NCBI GenBank assembly: GCA_016648135.1
Contig: JADDOH010011101.1
Location: forward strand, 1-64,000
Length of the DNA: 64,000 nt
Direction of reading: 5' to 3'
Source of the DNA: Agrypnia vestita
Lineage: Eukaryota > Arthropoda > Insecta > Trichoptera > Phryganeidae
Made by a program: the position numbers and the translations under genes
Shown: piece after piece, positions 35,701 through 43,880 of the stretch
Numbering within the stretch: the first letter of the stretch is position 1
Layout of the letters: each line of letters starts with the position of its first letter
The notes under the pieces: generated by a model
Databases searched by the model: none
What the model saw: only the letters and a program-made list of their open reading frames with translations
Told to the model about the DNA's origin: nothing

Positions 35701-36010
35701 GCAGTGAATATGCTGCTTTAATTTTCTCTTCCAAGATTTCCATAATCAATATGGTAAAGTTAGAATAAAGGATTTTAAAAGAAAAAATGTGTCACTCTTG
35801 CACTCGTGGTGCGACATCGACTTCCTAATTCATTGTACGTCACATAATATGAATTTGAATAAATGTTACCTTGATGAAGTCCGGCTTCAAGTTCTCCTTG
35901 TTCAGCAGGTCGACCTTCACCAGCTCCAGCTTCACCTTGAGGGCTTCGGCCACTATCTGCACGGACCTCGCCGGGGGACTCGCTTCCACGTAGTACAGCT
36001 TGGGCGACAT
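23611..36010 (-). CDS. glutathione S-transferase gene B, delta/epsilon class, complete coding sequence
   Basis: Five exons on the minus strand (35870-36010, 30645-30703, 27694-27835, 25535-25728, 23611-23728) join in frame with canonical GT-AG introns. They give 654 nt and a 217-aa protein, the usual insect GST length. The N-terminal thioredoxin fold has Ser11 in SPPAR (expected catalytic residue), 'TVP' cis-Pro55 and a D66-S67 glutathione contact. The C-terminal all-helical domain has the N-capping box T156-I-A-D159. It acts as a cytosolic dimer joining glutathione to electrophiles. Epsilon is favoured over delta from overall residues; this is inference. Neighbours A and C are in the same orientation. 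Introns of 2-5 kb carry LINE, Penelope, Helitron and LTR debris. No frameshift or missing key residue is seen, so it is likely functional. Confidence 0.93.
23976..24520 (-). mobile_element. Helitron-like element (3' end intact)
   Basis: Read on the minus strand it ends ...CGTGTACGAACAGCTAGTT, a CTAG-type Helitron 3' terminus. It contains three repeated blocks with 'ACCCGGCGGGTAACGTAGGCGACATTTCCCCCC'-like text and a CTGT tetranucleotide run near 24490. The plus-strand relative at 44684-45233 has the same order. It carries no Rep/helicase frame, so it is non-autonomous. Confidence 0.55.
24790..25420. mobile_element. Penelope-like element fragments
   Basis: Two pieces. At 24790-24930 a terminal repeat on the minus strand has a hammerhead-like core (24851-24877: GAAA...CTGATGA read in reverse). 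At 25120-25410 on the plus strand is the end of the GIY-YIG-containing ORF (FGLKLNNLESLEI...LNLTTSPIL), which matches the minus-strand piece at 18780-18960. Internal GATATTTT triplication occurs near 25390-25410. Confidence 0.5.
25535..25728 (-). CDS. GST gene B, exon 4
   Basis: 194 nt between a TTCAG acceptor and a GTAAAT donor, residues 115-179. It starts RPVLYYGETTIAQQKLTDIE and includes MGGDQVTIADYC with the T-x-x-D N-cap. The in-frame TAA at the apparent end (AAGTAA) lies in the intron; splicing after AA joins to exon 5 and restores Lys179. Identical length to gene C exon 4. Confidence 0.95.
25980..26290. repeat. inverted repeat carrying a hammerhead-like core
   Basis: The left arm contains TGTGTATAGTTTTCTGGGAT and GTGACCTCTCTG. 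The right arm contains CAGAGAGGTCACAT and ATCCCAGAAAACTATACACA. The right arm carries TTGATGA-[GGACCC...GGG]-GAAAC (26149-26180). The same tail is at 49840-49990 (minus) and 48290-48340, so it is a dispersed element end. Confidence 0.55.
26460..26810 (+). mobile_element. Penelope-like 3' end with hammerhead-like core
   Basis: CTGACGA (26753-26759), stem GATAC/GTGTC, GAAA (26775-26778). The preceding sequence around 26600-26650 (AACACATTATCAAATATATC...CCATTTC) aligns with 53260-53300, which has the related core at 53414. Only the end of the element remains. Confidence 0.5.
27070..27526 (+). pseudogene. LINE (CR1/Jockey-like) reverse transcriptase C-terminus
   Basis: The frame reads SPHIDYCSSILFVINEGMIK then KLQIVQNRAMRIILKCNRRT, and ends MYKGIKIFDSLPKEIQN. 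These are the 'H.DYC', 'LQ..QNRA.R.I' and 'F.SLP.EI' motifs of the RT thumb and C-terminus. It is open over at least 131 codons from 27131, but the catalytic half is missing. A 3' UTR with an A-rich tail runs to about 27625. It lies in intron 3 of GST gene B in antisense orientation. Confidence 0.7.
27694..27835 (-). CDS. GST gene B, exon 3
   Basis: 142 nt between a TTCCAG acceptor and a GTAAGT donor. It completes Ser67, then encodes HAIAAYLVTVHGKDDSLYPK through to LFNRFKNVV (68-114). It covers the end of the thioredoxin domain (DSHAI glutathione contact), the linker (LYPKDPKKRALID) and helix 4 (LHYDSSTLF). Same length and phase as gene C exon 3. Confidence 0.95.
27908..28136. repeat. 81-bp direct repeat, two copies
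   Basis: Copies at 27908-27988 and 28056-28136 (period 148). Each runs from GGAACTT.TACTGCTGCGATAA to AGAGTAGGTAAGCGGCTCT. They lie in intron 2 of GST gene B, directly beside exon 3. No function is seen; probably part of a decayed mobile element. Confidence 0.7.
28255..28625 (+). mobile_element. LTR-like fragment
   Basis: Contains a promoter-like CGTATATAAGACAGCACCGCG, a GAGCGAAATAAT block and AATGTTAAATAAAGTATAA. These occur in the same order as TATAAATACGACACGCG, GAAGCGAAATAAT and AGTGAATAAAGTG of the LTR at 55244-55841. It is cut off on the right by the Penelope end at 28625. Confidence 0.45.
28625..29015. mobile_element. inverted pair of Penelope-type ends
   Basis: The minus-strand core at 28672-28698 and plus-strand core at 28945-28971 are nearly identical (stem GGGGCC/GGGCTCT, then GAAACATGTTGATATTTTC). 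Between them, minus strand, is the end of a Penelope ORF (AGGTCCTTTTTACAAATAG), also present at 52365-52385. Each end is followed by the (T)AGTGGTGAAAA tail. Confidence 0.6.
29016..29700. other. no gene seen
   Basis: AT-rich; contains the short run GACGGACGGACAGAC near 29280. No exon or repeat landmark was recognised. Confidence 0.35.
29700..30570. repeat. diverged family F sequences
   Basis: GCAGGTGGATTCCTGTC (29708), ATAATGAGTCGAAAATATTA (about 30034), GCAGGTAGACTCCTGCC (30205), AAAGTCAGAAATATTG (30414) and TCTCCGTAACTATTAATATG (30460) show several nested or inverted family F pieces. A short TA run lies at 30140. Confidence 0.45.
30645..30703 (-). CDS. GST gene B, exon 2
   Basis: 59 nt after a TATAG acceptor, before a GTATGT donor; encodes KNPEHTVPLYEDGDFILWD plus two bases. 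Contains cis-Pro55 and the glutathione-binding acidic stretch. The counterpart in gene A is at 1117-1175. Confidence 0.96.
30748..31060 (+). mobile_element. repeat family M, short copy
   Basis: AACCCATAAAAACCAAGTTT ... CAGCTCGATTGGGTCACGGG ... CGCCACGAGTTAAAAGAAAG. It shows the same ends as the long copy at 10868-11756 with an internal deletion. Confidence 0.6.
31130..31735 (-). pseudogene. LINE (Jockey-like) C-terminal end
   Basis: Minus-strand frame with RRHVANAVMLFKITHNLVDS then PELLQRISFHIP, typical of Jockey-group RT C-termini. A frameshift near 31395 moves into IKQTISTQPHPN-stop. The sister copy on the plus strand at 41145-41465 retains this ending in frame. The 3' UTR continues to about 31130 with a TTTATTTATTTATTTTAGGG-like tail. 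Confidence 0.65.
31740..32390. other. no confirmed gene
   Basis: AT-rich. A moderately GC piece at 31895-31985 may be the 3' end of another LINE, but no motif confirms it. Confidence 0.3.
32400..32887. mobile_element. hAT-like non-autonomous element with 8-bp target duplication
   Basis: Flanked by exact GTTCCAAT at 32392-32399 and 32888-32895. Begins TAGTGATGTCCG and ends TTCCCTTCGCTA (imperfect inverted ends). Interior subterminal repeats of ACTACAATGTAGT and CACTTCA occur on both sides, and AGGTCGCCAAATGTTA is duplicated (32641, 32701). No transposase. Confidence 0.65.
33145..33510 (-). pseudogene. LINE reverse transcriptase C-terminal fragment
   Basis: Minus-strand translation, interrupted by stops, includes LRMRMVQCYIFGP, LNQELIRKVEAYEMWLYRRI and VTNIEVLRRMDKSREVLRAI. 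This is the 'WTL...KL.AFEMW.YRR.L.I.W.....N..VL..' region of insect LINEs. The copy is clearly dead. Confidence 0.65.
33535..33605. repeat. three tandem 23-25-bp AT-rich units
   Basis: ATATTAATATATCTTTATTA repeated three times. Confidence 0.75.
33613..34077 (+). mobile_element. Helitron-like non-autonomous element
   Basis: Ends GCCGCGCGGGCACAGCTAG followed by T: a short GC hairpin just before a CTAG terminus, as in Lepidopteran Helitrons. Near the left end TATATATAAAAAGAAACCCG resembles the usual 5' region. It contains repeated GTTCTAGAAGG/GGAAGGAGAA units. Frames on both strands are repeat artefacts. Confidence 0.5.
34090..34850. other. no gene seen
   Basis: Mixed sequence in intron 1 of GST gene B. 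The stretch at 34560-34740 is more GC-rich (CACGATCCCGTGACGATATG) but unrecognised. Confidence 0.35.
34855..35075 (-). pseudogene. RTE-like LINE C-terminal remnant, second copy
   Basis: Aligns with 7809-8030: CCGTTTTTCCGCGGGTTAGG, GAGCGCCACACTTTTCCTGA and CTTTCTGGCGCCGTCAA correspond base for base to the first copy, with many substitutions and small indels. Confidence 0.55.
35080..35790. other. no gene seen
   Basis: AT-rich intronic DNA; no landmark recognised. A hairpin ATTATATAATTATTGATATTATCAAAATAATTATATAAT lies near 35180-35220. Confidence 0.35.
35870..36010 (-). CDS. GST gene B, exon 1 (coding part)
   Basis: 141 nt, residues 1-47, starting MSPKLYYVEASPPARSVQIV and ending LKPDFIK before a GTAACA donor. 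Ser11 of SPPAR is the expected catalytic residue. GATCCAG immediately precedes the ATG on the minus strand, so a separate non-coding first exon is likely. The start matches gene A. Confidence 0.96.
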
Positions 36011-36233
36011 CTGGATCACGTTATGTTATTACAATCACGCAAATGCTCAATTCAACTCAATAGTTAACAGCTTAATACCTCAACAATCAGAGAGACCTGC
36101 TTGATAATGGTTATCCTAGTATAATCGAAATATCGCACTAAAAAATCTCTGACACGCTGCATGCAACAAACAGCGTGGTAATCGACCATAACAAATTCGT
36201 AAATAATCAAATTACGAAGCTTAGGAGTCATAA

Positions 36234-36350
36234 AGTATTACGTAAGCACCAAAGGGGGAGGGGTCTTTGCTTTGCTTATTTTTTATGACATGGGGGACGG
36301 GGGACGGGGGGGGGGTGGTTGGTGATTACGTCAGCAATATTTATTTAATT
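36234..36350. repeat. ATTACGTAAGCA repeat, diverged copy
   Basis: ATTACGTAAGCACCAAAGGG at the left, G-rich core (GACGGGGGACGGGGGGGGGG), GATTACGTCAGCAAT at the right. Related to 10339-10442. Confidence 0.5.
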
Positions 36351-36406
36351 ACTTTTTCTGATTTTTTGCAAAATTTGAAAACTGTCAAGTTGAACGTGTA
36401 AAACAT

Positions 36407-36697
36407 GTGGTCTTTATCATACTTCTGTCAAGTCATCATGTCAAGCCATCAAATCGTCACATGGAGGAGATCCATAAAAAAATAAACACGCACACTGCAA
36501 CAAGAATAAGAGTGACTGCTCGTCATGCTAATGAGTTGATGTGCATATTACAAACTTTAGACGAATACCAAGATGTTGAATGGCTTGTAGAGAACGGTGT
36601 AGATATCCCAAAAGAACATAAAAGTGAGCAGACACACAACATCGAGCAGCAAGCATCCAATGTCATCCAAGTCATGGATTCAAGTGTCATGGACTGA
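36407..36697 (+). CDS. 96-codon open frame of unknown nature
   Basis: Encodes a hydrophilic peptide with repeated short His/Gln-rich stretches and no domain I recognise. It lies between two ATTACGTAAGCA repeats and just before LINE ORF1 remnants, so it may be part of a mobile element. No splice partner or promoter is identified. Confidence 0.15.
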   Translation: MVFIILLSSHHVKPSNRHMEEIHKKINTHTATRIRVTARHANELMCILQTLDEYQDVEWLVENGVDIPKEHKSEQTHNIEQQASNVIQVMDSSVMD

Positions 36698-36829
36698 GGA
36701 CGATAAATTTGAATTAACTCAATTTTTTAATAGAACCAAATAAATTTATATCTATATATATAAAAAAGTATTAAGAATATAATATTTAAATACGATTCTA
36801 ATATTATAGTTTGTTCGAATAAATATTAA

Positions 36830-37015
36830 ATATGCATTAAATTCCTTTATAGTCTATAAATTTCTCATTTCTAGGCTGCTCATGAGTAACAATAAAGAAA
36901 TATATAGCAATGTTTACGTAAGCATAGGAGGGGGGAGTAAGAGCTTTGCTTACTTTTGCTGACAAGGGCGAGGGGGAGGTTAAAAATTACTAAAATTTTT
37001 CTTACCTAATACTTG
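36830..37015 (+). mobile_element. ATTACGTAAGCA element, copy 3
   Basis: Near-identical to 10225-10445 over CTTTATAGTCTATAAATTT, ACGTAAGCATAGGAGGGGGG and GAGTAAGAGCTTTGCTTACT. The right end has decayed to TTCTTACCTAAT. Confidence 0.55.
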
Positions 37016-37149
37016 AATGGCCCCTTATGCCTAAACTACAGATCTTCTCGGGATTATTGGCCACACAATAGCCAAGCTAGCCTCGGAGGGAATTATCCGC
37101 TTACAAAAATATGCATGAGCATTTGCCTATTGAAAAATCTAATGCCAAT

Positions 37150-37520
37150 TTGGATAGCGACCTACATTCGAGGAAGCATTCGAGGAAATAGATGGTCTTA
37201 GATTCAAATCAAATAACATCATTGTTTATAACTTGCCAGAAAATTCATCACAAATTATGTCCAACCTAATAATACATAAAATTATCAAAGATATTAAGGC
37301 AGACATCTTTATTAATGACTTCTCAGTTCAAAGACTTGGATACAAAAAAGATCAAGAAAATAGACCGTTAGGAGTAACTTTTACAGAAAGAGCTATTGCT
37401 GAACTGGTTCTGAAAAAGAGATTTTATTTGAAAACTCACAAGATAAGAATAGCAAAAGATTTTAAATTTTGGCAACGCAAAAAATTAACGGAAATAAGAA
37501 AAGAACTTGAATCCAGGTAA
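37150..37520 (+). pseudogene. LINE ORF1-like protein fragment
   Basis: A frame open from about 37150 reads FEEAFEEIDGLRFKSNNIIV then YNLPENS. It continues VQRLGYKKDQENRPLGVTFT ... LKTHKIRIAKDFKFWQRKKL. The 'R(L/I)G.....RP..V.F' and '..I.I..D......R..L' pattern is that of ORF1 RNA-binding proteins of insect LINEs. The N-terminal coiled coil is missing or decayed. Confidence 0.55.
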
Positions 37521-37619
37521 CAAGAAAGTGAAAAGGATATAACTATAATGTATATTTATAAAAATTAATAAAAAAACTAATCATAAATCTATAGGTACTA
37601 TCAGAACGTAAGAGGAAAG

Positions 37620-38045
37620 AAGAGTAAACTAAACGAGTTTCGTTTTAATTTAATAACTATAAAACCGCAAATAATACTTCTAACTGAAACAGGGTTAGAT
37701 TATATAATATATACAGCCGAATTGGGCCTGGAACTGTACAACGTTTACCGTTTTGACAGAAGCACAACCACCAGTGACGCGTGGTGTTGGAGTGCTCATT
37801 GCTATATCTAAAAATATTAAATCAGGCGCAAATAAACATTAATTAGCTATACGTACGTTCCTCCTGCCTCAGATATTCTGTTGTATAAGAGCCACGTTGA
37901 AGATTTAGAATAAATGAATCAACAACCCAACTAACAAACTGCTACTAATACGAGTAGATGATTGTAACTTGCCACTTGTAAACTGGAATGAATAGAGCAA
38001 CCAGCTGACTGCATCCCTATAAATACCCATCTTTCAGAAGGCAGT
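37620..38045 (+). pseudogene. LINE APE-type endonuclease fragment
   Basis: Out-of-frame pieces spell ILLTETGLDYIIYTAELGLE then LYNVYRFDRS, next TRGVGVLIAISKNIKSGA, and finally DDCNLPLVNWNE. These correspond to 'LTETWL', 'Y.VYR.DR...RGGGVLIA' and 'GDFNLP.V.W' of the apurinic-type endonuclease of Jockey/CR1 LINEs, in the right order after ORF1. Several frameshifts and stops are present, and the RT that should follow is replaced by a Penelope element. Confidence 0.6.
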
Positions 38046-38159
38046 CAAGGAATTATCGCCACGATGAAATCTTGGGTACATCACAAAAAAAAAATAAAAA
38101 GGTGATTTACTAATTCCAAAGAATTCTTAACTGTGTATATCTACAGGATCTGAAAATTC

Positions 38160-38680
38160 CAAACCACGCTTTGCTGGTGTCCTTTGATGTAATCTATTTA
38201 TTCCCGAGCATTCCAATTAATGAAAGTAAAACAATTATCTCTTATTTGTTAAATTCTTAGAATTTGTCAAAAGACCTTGTTTATGATTTAACATTGTTAT
38301 TTGATATCATATTTAAACAGAACTATTTTCAATTCAATTACACAATATTTAAACAGAAAGATGGCTTAGCGATGAGGAGTAGCATAAGCCCTTGTAGATA
38401 TTTTCGTTAATAATTAAGAAAAAAAAAATTTAATAGTGGTGCACTTTTATTAAAAAATGTATTTTGTTGGAAAAGATATGTTGACGACATATTATTGGAC
38501 AGAAAGACAATTGAATATATTTTTAAATTTTCTCAATAAATTACATGCAAGCATTCAGTTCACATTAGAAATAGGTAAGGATAAGATTTTAAATTTAAAT
38601 TTGACTTTGACAAATAATAAAATAGAATTCAACATTTTTAGAAAAGACAAGTACACATATATCGTGATACAGTATTAATC
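38160..38680 (+). pseudogene. Penelope reverse transcriptase domain (broken)
   Basis: Finger-palm motifs are visible despite breaks: LVSFDVIYLFPSIPI, FKQKDGLAMRSS-ISPC and the catalytic YVDD (38469-38480, in the frame of 'RYVDDILL'). GLAMGS has become GLAMRS. A frame at 38457-38678 carries the region after YVDD with a frameshift at its beginning. Confidence 0.7.
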
Positions 38681-38739
38681 GAATCATCCCTTTTCCCAAA
38701 AACTCGAGGCGTTTCACCCCATAATACATAGATTAATTA

Positions 38740-38940
38740 CAATTCCTTTATCTGTTCTTAATTATTCTGAATTAAATCTTATTAATCAGATAGCATAAAA
38801 TAATGGTTATTCTACTAAATTAATATAATGAATCATAGATTAATTACAATTCCTTTATCTGTTCTTAATTATTCATCTGAATTAAATCTTATTAAACAGA
38901 TAGCATATAATAATGGTTATTCTACTAAATTAATAGATAA
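38740..38940. repeat. tandem duplication of about 85 bp inside the Penelope element
   Basis: GATTAATTACAATTCCTTTA ... TGGTTATTCTACTAAATTAAT occurs at about 38732-38824 and again at 38830-38930. The second copy is closer to intact (ATTCATCTGAATT). Confidence 0.75.
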
Positions 38941-39144
38941 TTTATTAAATAAAAAGATAAAACAACATTTTTTAAACAACATATTTATCCCGAGACAAAA
39001 GATATAAATAAACAATGGCGTAGAATTTTATTTGTCGATAACAATTTGGCAAAAATAATAACAAAAAATATTCCTAATTCAATTCAGGGGGCCTTTTATA
39101 CGAGTAACAAATTAAAAAAAATATATACTAAATAACAAGGATAG

Positions 39145-39420
39145 TGATAATCCTATCATGAAATCAGGAGTTTATAGACTTAATTGTAACGATTGTGATA
39201 ATTTTTATATTGGTAAAACAAAAAGAAATTTTTAATCAAGGGTTAAAGAACATATCAAAGCTTTAACTAACAACGTTGGGTCGGATTTTGCAAAACACTT
39301 AATTGAATATGACCATATATTTAACATTAATACACGTTAAAATTTTTTACATGTTAGTTATAAGATGCCGCAAATAAACAATTTAGAAATACTTGAAGTA
39401 AATAAAAAAAAATGTTAATA
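39145..39420 (+). pseudogene. Penelope GIY-YIG endonuclease domain (broken)
   Basis: Reads SGVYRLNCNDCDNFYIGKTK-RNF-stop-SRVKEHIKALTNN, then FAKHLIEYDHIFNINTR. GVY and FYIG are the paired strands of the GIY-YIG fold, and R in SR.KEH is the expected catalytic arginine. Two stops interrupt it. Confidence 0.75.
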
Positions 39421-39604
39421 TTAATTCAAATACAATAAACACTCAGACTAAATTTGTGCATAACCCTCTATTGAATATTTTTCCACTTAAGATTCCATCC
39501 CCTTCAGGTGACATTCCTAATAATTAACACCTCAGACCCCCCCTCCCCTCACCGTCCCCTCATCCTCCTCTTTAACTTTTTCAATTTTTAGTACACAAAC
39601 AATC

Positions 39605-39631
39605 CCGATGAAGAGAACATTGTTCTCGAAA
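39605..39631 (+). ncRNA. hammerhead ribozyme-like core of the Penelope element
   Basis: CCGATGA, perfect 6-bp stem GAGAAC-att-GTTCTC, then GAAAC. The first conserved block has C for U (CCGATGA instead of CUGAUGA), so cleavage would probably be impaired. Fifteen sites of this type were seen in the window. Confidence 0.55.
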
Positions 39632-39719
39632 CATGTAGATTATATAATCTAATAAAGTGGTGAAAACAAAGTGATTTGTGTTATATTTTAATTTTTATAA
39701 TAAAAATACTGTTTTTTAA

Positions 39720-39970
39720 ACTTCATATGCATATATATGTAGGTATATATTTGTATATGTTCATGCGTGCTGGTTTACATTTACATATTTATTGTACTCT
39801 GTCATCTAGCAATTGATACAGGATCTTTTTTATTGTTATAAGTGTAAACCGTTGAATTAATAATAGATAAATAAATAAAATTTGTTTAAATATGTGATAA
39901 TTATTATTATTTTATTATTATTTTAACTGTCTTATGTTATTTAAAAAAAAATTATTCTGTATATTTGTAA
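39720..39970 (+). repeat. LINE-type 3' tail
   Basis: AAGCTCATAAGGGCGTTAAAG followed by an AAATA array resembles the 3' end of insect Jockey/CR1-like LINEs. No coding part is present. Confidence 0.35.
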
Positions 39971-39984
39971 AAGCTCATAAGGGC

Positions 39985-40057
39985 GTTAAAGAAATAAATA
40001 AATAAATCAATAAATAAATAAATAAATGAATAAATAAATAAATAAAATAAATAAATA
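39985..40057. repeat. (AAATA/AAAT)n microsatellite
   Basis: About 70 bp of AAATA/AAAT units with few interruptions. Confidence 0.9.
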
Positions 40058-40059
40058 AT

Positions 40060-40985
40060 TCTTAAACTACGCGAAATTGTGACAGCCAATGGTTTAACAA
40101 CGGTATAATGTTATTCAGTGTTGCTATAAACAATATTATTACATACGGAATTATCGTCAACCTTCAATAGTTGATGGCACAACAGAAAAATTATTGATAA
40201 ATAGTAATCATTGCAAAGCAGTGTAAATACAAAAATGGCGTATGAATGTATAATTAACTACCTATTATAGAAGCACGGTTAGTGGGCAGTATAATAAGGT
40301 TTGAGGTTATGGTTATAACTCCAAGTAAATACACCGACTTTCCTGTTTATAAAATATATGTTTTTCGTAAATATTTATTACATATTATAATTATACAAAC
40401 GGCTTACCTTAAAAGGTTAGGAATTGAACTCAAATAAATATAAAACTATTTTTTATAGATAAGTGAATCACTTGTGAGTCGCTCTACTATCGGGACAGAA
40501 CTGAACGTGGATTGGATAACAAGCGATATATATATATATAATGTAAGTACGAGTTTTAATTAAAATGTTTAAGTATTTGAATAGTTGTCAATTACCATTG
40601 GTAATCGCATATGTTATTCATATTAATTTTTTGTATGTATGTACTAATCATAATTGAATAGTATTTAAAATACTAGGATCTCTAGTCGAGAAAGACGCAT
40701 AGAGAATATATAATAATTTATATAATTACTTACCGTTTTCAGTTTGTTATGATTACCATTTGAGCTGTAAGCATTAAAATGGAATTATTTATTTTCTATT
40801 TAAAAAAAGCACCCAATCCTTAAATTATACTGATTTGAGTTTTTAATTTTAGTACACGTTTGTTCTCACCGGAGAGAAGATGGAAACAAGCAAGCAAATC
40901 CTCTTTAATTTTACGAATCCACAACACACTTCGTAAATATTTAAGTGACAAAATTAAATTAAATTAAAAAAGGATCCTCAAACAT
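40060..40985. other. no gene seen
   Basis: AT-rich intergenic DNA between GST genes C and B, with a short TA run at 40528-40540. Nothing recognised. Confidence 0.4.
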
Positions 40986-41144
40986 TAACCCAGTGGCATA
41001 CAATCGGTATTTTGTAATAAGTTGTAATAAACTGACTACAATTTCTACGAATTCAATAGAAATCAAATATTTATGTTGTCCTCCTACCACAATTATTCAT
41101 ATGACTTATGTGAAGAATACGCCGGAAGACTTATATTCTAAATG

Positions 41145-41465
41145 CTTTATTACTTCAAAAATGCCGGAACTTATGCCGGAACTTCTTCAACGAATATCTT
41201 ACCACATCCCAACTCGCAATAACAGACATTCACCTACTTTTCATCTTCCCTTTTGTAAGACCAACTCAAAACAAAACTCCTTTATGTATAGATCCACAAA
41301 TTCATTTAACACAAACTATCACCACATTGACATTTTCAACTCAACGATAAGAAACATAAAACAAACAATATCTACACAACCGCACCCAAACTAATTCGTA
41401 CAATATATCTTCCTTCTACTCCCGTCCCACATTTCCCTCCACCCTCTCCACTCGCTATTAAAGTA
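41145..41465 (+). pseudogene. LINE (Jockey-like) C-terminal end, second copy
   Basis: Encodes PELLQRISYHIPTRNNRHSP ... HIDIFNSTIRNIKQTISTQP then HPN-stop, followed by the same 3' UTR (CTTCTACTCCCGTCCCACAT) as the minus-strand copy at 31130-31735. The region upstream of 41145 is not recognisable as this element. Confidence 0.65.
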
Positions 41466-41494
41466 AGTTAAAGTAAATTACTATATTCAGAAAA

Positions 41495-41735
41495 AAATAT
41501 ATATATATAAACATAATATATATTTGATATCATAATATATATTATATATATATATAATATTATTATATATATATATATATACAATCCTGTTTTATATTTG
41601 TATCTCGTTACACGTATGCTATGCTAAAATTATGTTTTATTGTCCTTTCTTTATACGTGGCGTATATATATATATATATATATAAACATATATATATATA
41701 TATATATAAACATATATATATATATATCGCGCGGA
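41495..41735. repeat. TA-rich microsatellites
   Basis: Runs of TATATA at 41500-41590 and 41665-41728, separated by unique sequence. Confidence 0.9.
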
Positions 41736-42194
41736 CATTTATACACTTTGGACACCCCTAGACCAACTCCCGCAATGTGCATCTATGTTCACAGTAATTC
41801 GTGTTATAGTTCTGTGTAGCAGATATTTTGGTTTGTAACTAGTCTATATTTATAGTACGTCTATGTATTAAATCATTTGTTTCAACCGAGAATAAGAAAA
41901 CTATTAATTTTTTAATTATAAAAAAGGGTTATTGTGATAGTATGTAAATAAACAAATAAATATCGAAAGTATAACTGTGGTATACTTTCGATATTTATTT
42001 AATATCGATCAATATTAATACTTGCGATCAAATCAAATTTATTTATATCAGGGAACTCAACTTTACCGCAAATTCAGATTCAAGATTGATATTTTATAAC
42101 ATTTGTGAGATAACTAACATTTTTTCCAATATACGTATACGTTGACGTACCTAAATCTCGTATTTCAATGCACGCGCTTTCAATAACCAAATCT

Positions 42195-42725
42195 GTGAAA
42201 AAAGTAACCCATAAAAACCAAGTTTTTATTATACTCCCTTCCTTTGTAAAATATAACAACAATTAAAGACGAATTAAAAAATATAACATAACACTAAACT
42301 TACAGTAATTTAATAAATTTCTAAAATGTCAGATGTTTTGAGCTTTGATAAGACACTTCATGCTTTGAAGATTAAATTCTAAAAACATTTGTCAGTCAAT
42401 TTAGATTTTCGAAATTTGTAGTGAAGTACCTATTATGTATACCGACGGAGTAATTCAAATTTAGAAAATATCGGGCCGCCGTTGCTAGTAATCAAACTTT
42501 GGTAATGATTCCAATTTGAAAAAACCAATAAAATTTCTAAAAATCCGAAATTATACTATAATTATTAATTTTTTTTAACGAAAATTTTATAGATCTTCTT
42601 GATCGTCGCCATGAGTCTGCTTGCAAAGTTTCAGCTCGATTGGATCACGGGAAAGGGGTTTAAAATGGATCCAAATTTTTTTCGTCAGACAAGAAGACAA
42701 GCAGACGCCACTTTATTTGATTTAT
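42195..42725 (+). mobile_element. repeat family M, copy 4
   Basis: AACCCATAAAAACCAAGTTT, ATACTCCCTTCCTTTG, CAGCTCGATTGGATCACGGG and GACAAGCAGACGCCAC in the family order. The right inverted end is lost. Confidence 0.6.
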
Positions 42726-43555
42726 AGTAAAATATTTTTGAAAAGGTTCACGACGCTTGACGACTTCGAGGTCAAGTCAAATAGATGACAATCACCAAAT
42801 TGAGAGTACATTCATCGCTAATAGATGGACGGACTTAGATTAAGTGTCATATCGCACAAACGTCTCTTCGGCGATTTTCAATCACAGAATTGATAACTAA
42901 CTAATGGTTCCACGGCAAAAGGTTCGCGCGATATTACATCCAAAAACATATCGAATTATTCAAAATGTTTTTTTTTTTTTTTAAGAAAAAGCTTTAACCC
43001 TACACACCTAACCTTCGTACGTGGGTCCTTCTCTTTTTTGTCCCTGTCCCTGTCCATTTCCGTGACGTGGTGGTATTTGAAAATGTTAATTATTGTTTTA
43101 TTTAATAATATAAGGTTTGATGATACCTTCTCATAATAAAACGATCTCAAATGTTTTAGAAACTGTAAAGAAATGAGGTTTTAATTGTATTTAATAAATA
43201 ATAAAAAATACATTCACGTTGTGAAAGAGTTGTTTATTATTGTTGGGATTTTGTACCAAACAAGACAATAAAAAAGAGTTTGACCCACGTACCCCATTAA
43301 GCCTAACCGTTTTTAATTAAAAACACATTTTGTTATGTTTAGTAGACACACATGTGGAGGCAAAGGTTATATTGATAAATAAAACAATTTATTTAAATTT
43401 TATTAAAAATATAAATACTTTTTAATAATTTTTAGTAAGGCACCAGGTTTTATAAGATCAGAAGTGACAACATACTTTTAAAAAATTAAATAAAAAAATT
43501 AACGCCTTTTTTATGACGAATTAAAATTATAAGATATTTAATTAAACGTTTCGGC
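42726..43555. other. no confirmed gene
   Basis: Contains a run of about 16 T (42967-42983), then CTTTAACCCTACACACCTAA, which might be the reversed A-tail of a retroposon. No other landmark. Confidence 0.3.
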
Positions 43556-43559
43556 GTTA

Positions 43560-43880
43560 ACTTTGTGGAAATCCATTATTAACAAATTATGAAATAAAAC
43601 CCTGTTTTTTTCTATTTTATTTTTGAGACTTGTTACACTACATGTTTCGGAAACGTCCGTTTCCTTCTTCAGGTGAGTTAAGACTGAGGTATGTGGGAGT
43701 GGTTGTCTGGTGTGTGGGTTGTGGATTCAGTAGAAGTGGAGGGGGTATCTAGGTGGTGGGAGACCGGGAACATTGTAAGAAGGGGTGATGTGAAGGGTTG
43801 TACTTGATTATTGATTATGTTATTTGTGGTGTTTAGGTTGTTTAGGTTTTTTCGAATATAAAATTGTGGAAAAAGACAAA
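43560..43880 (-). mobile_element. Penelope-type 3' end with hammerhead-like core
   Basis: Minus strand: CTGAAGA, a perfect stem GGAAAC-ggac-GTTTCC, then GAAACATGTAGTG (43645-43672). A purine/pyrimidine-skewed stretch, GGGGGTATCTAGGTGGTGGG, lies upstream, comparable to the C-rich stretch before the core of the 38090-39690 element. Confidence 0.55.

Larger units (their letters stand above)
38090..39690 (+). mobile_element. decayed Penelope-like retroelement
   Basis: In order it contains: a reverse transcriptase with SFDVIYLFPSIPINES, NYFQFNYTIFKQKDGLAM and RYVDDILL (the last in another frame); a C-terminal RT region (NIFLNFLNKLHASIQFTLEI); a GIY-YIG nuclease (SGVYRLNCNDCDNFYIGKTK); and a terminal repeat with a hammerhead-like core at 39605-39631. 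It starts 5'-truncated at about 38090, next to LINE DNA. Numerous stops, frameshifts and an internal duplication (38740-38940) make it inactive. Penelope elements combine RT with a GIY-YIG endonuclease, which this layout shows directly. Confidence 0.8.
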
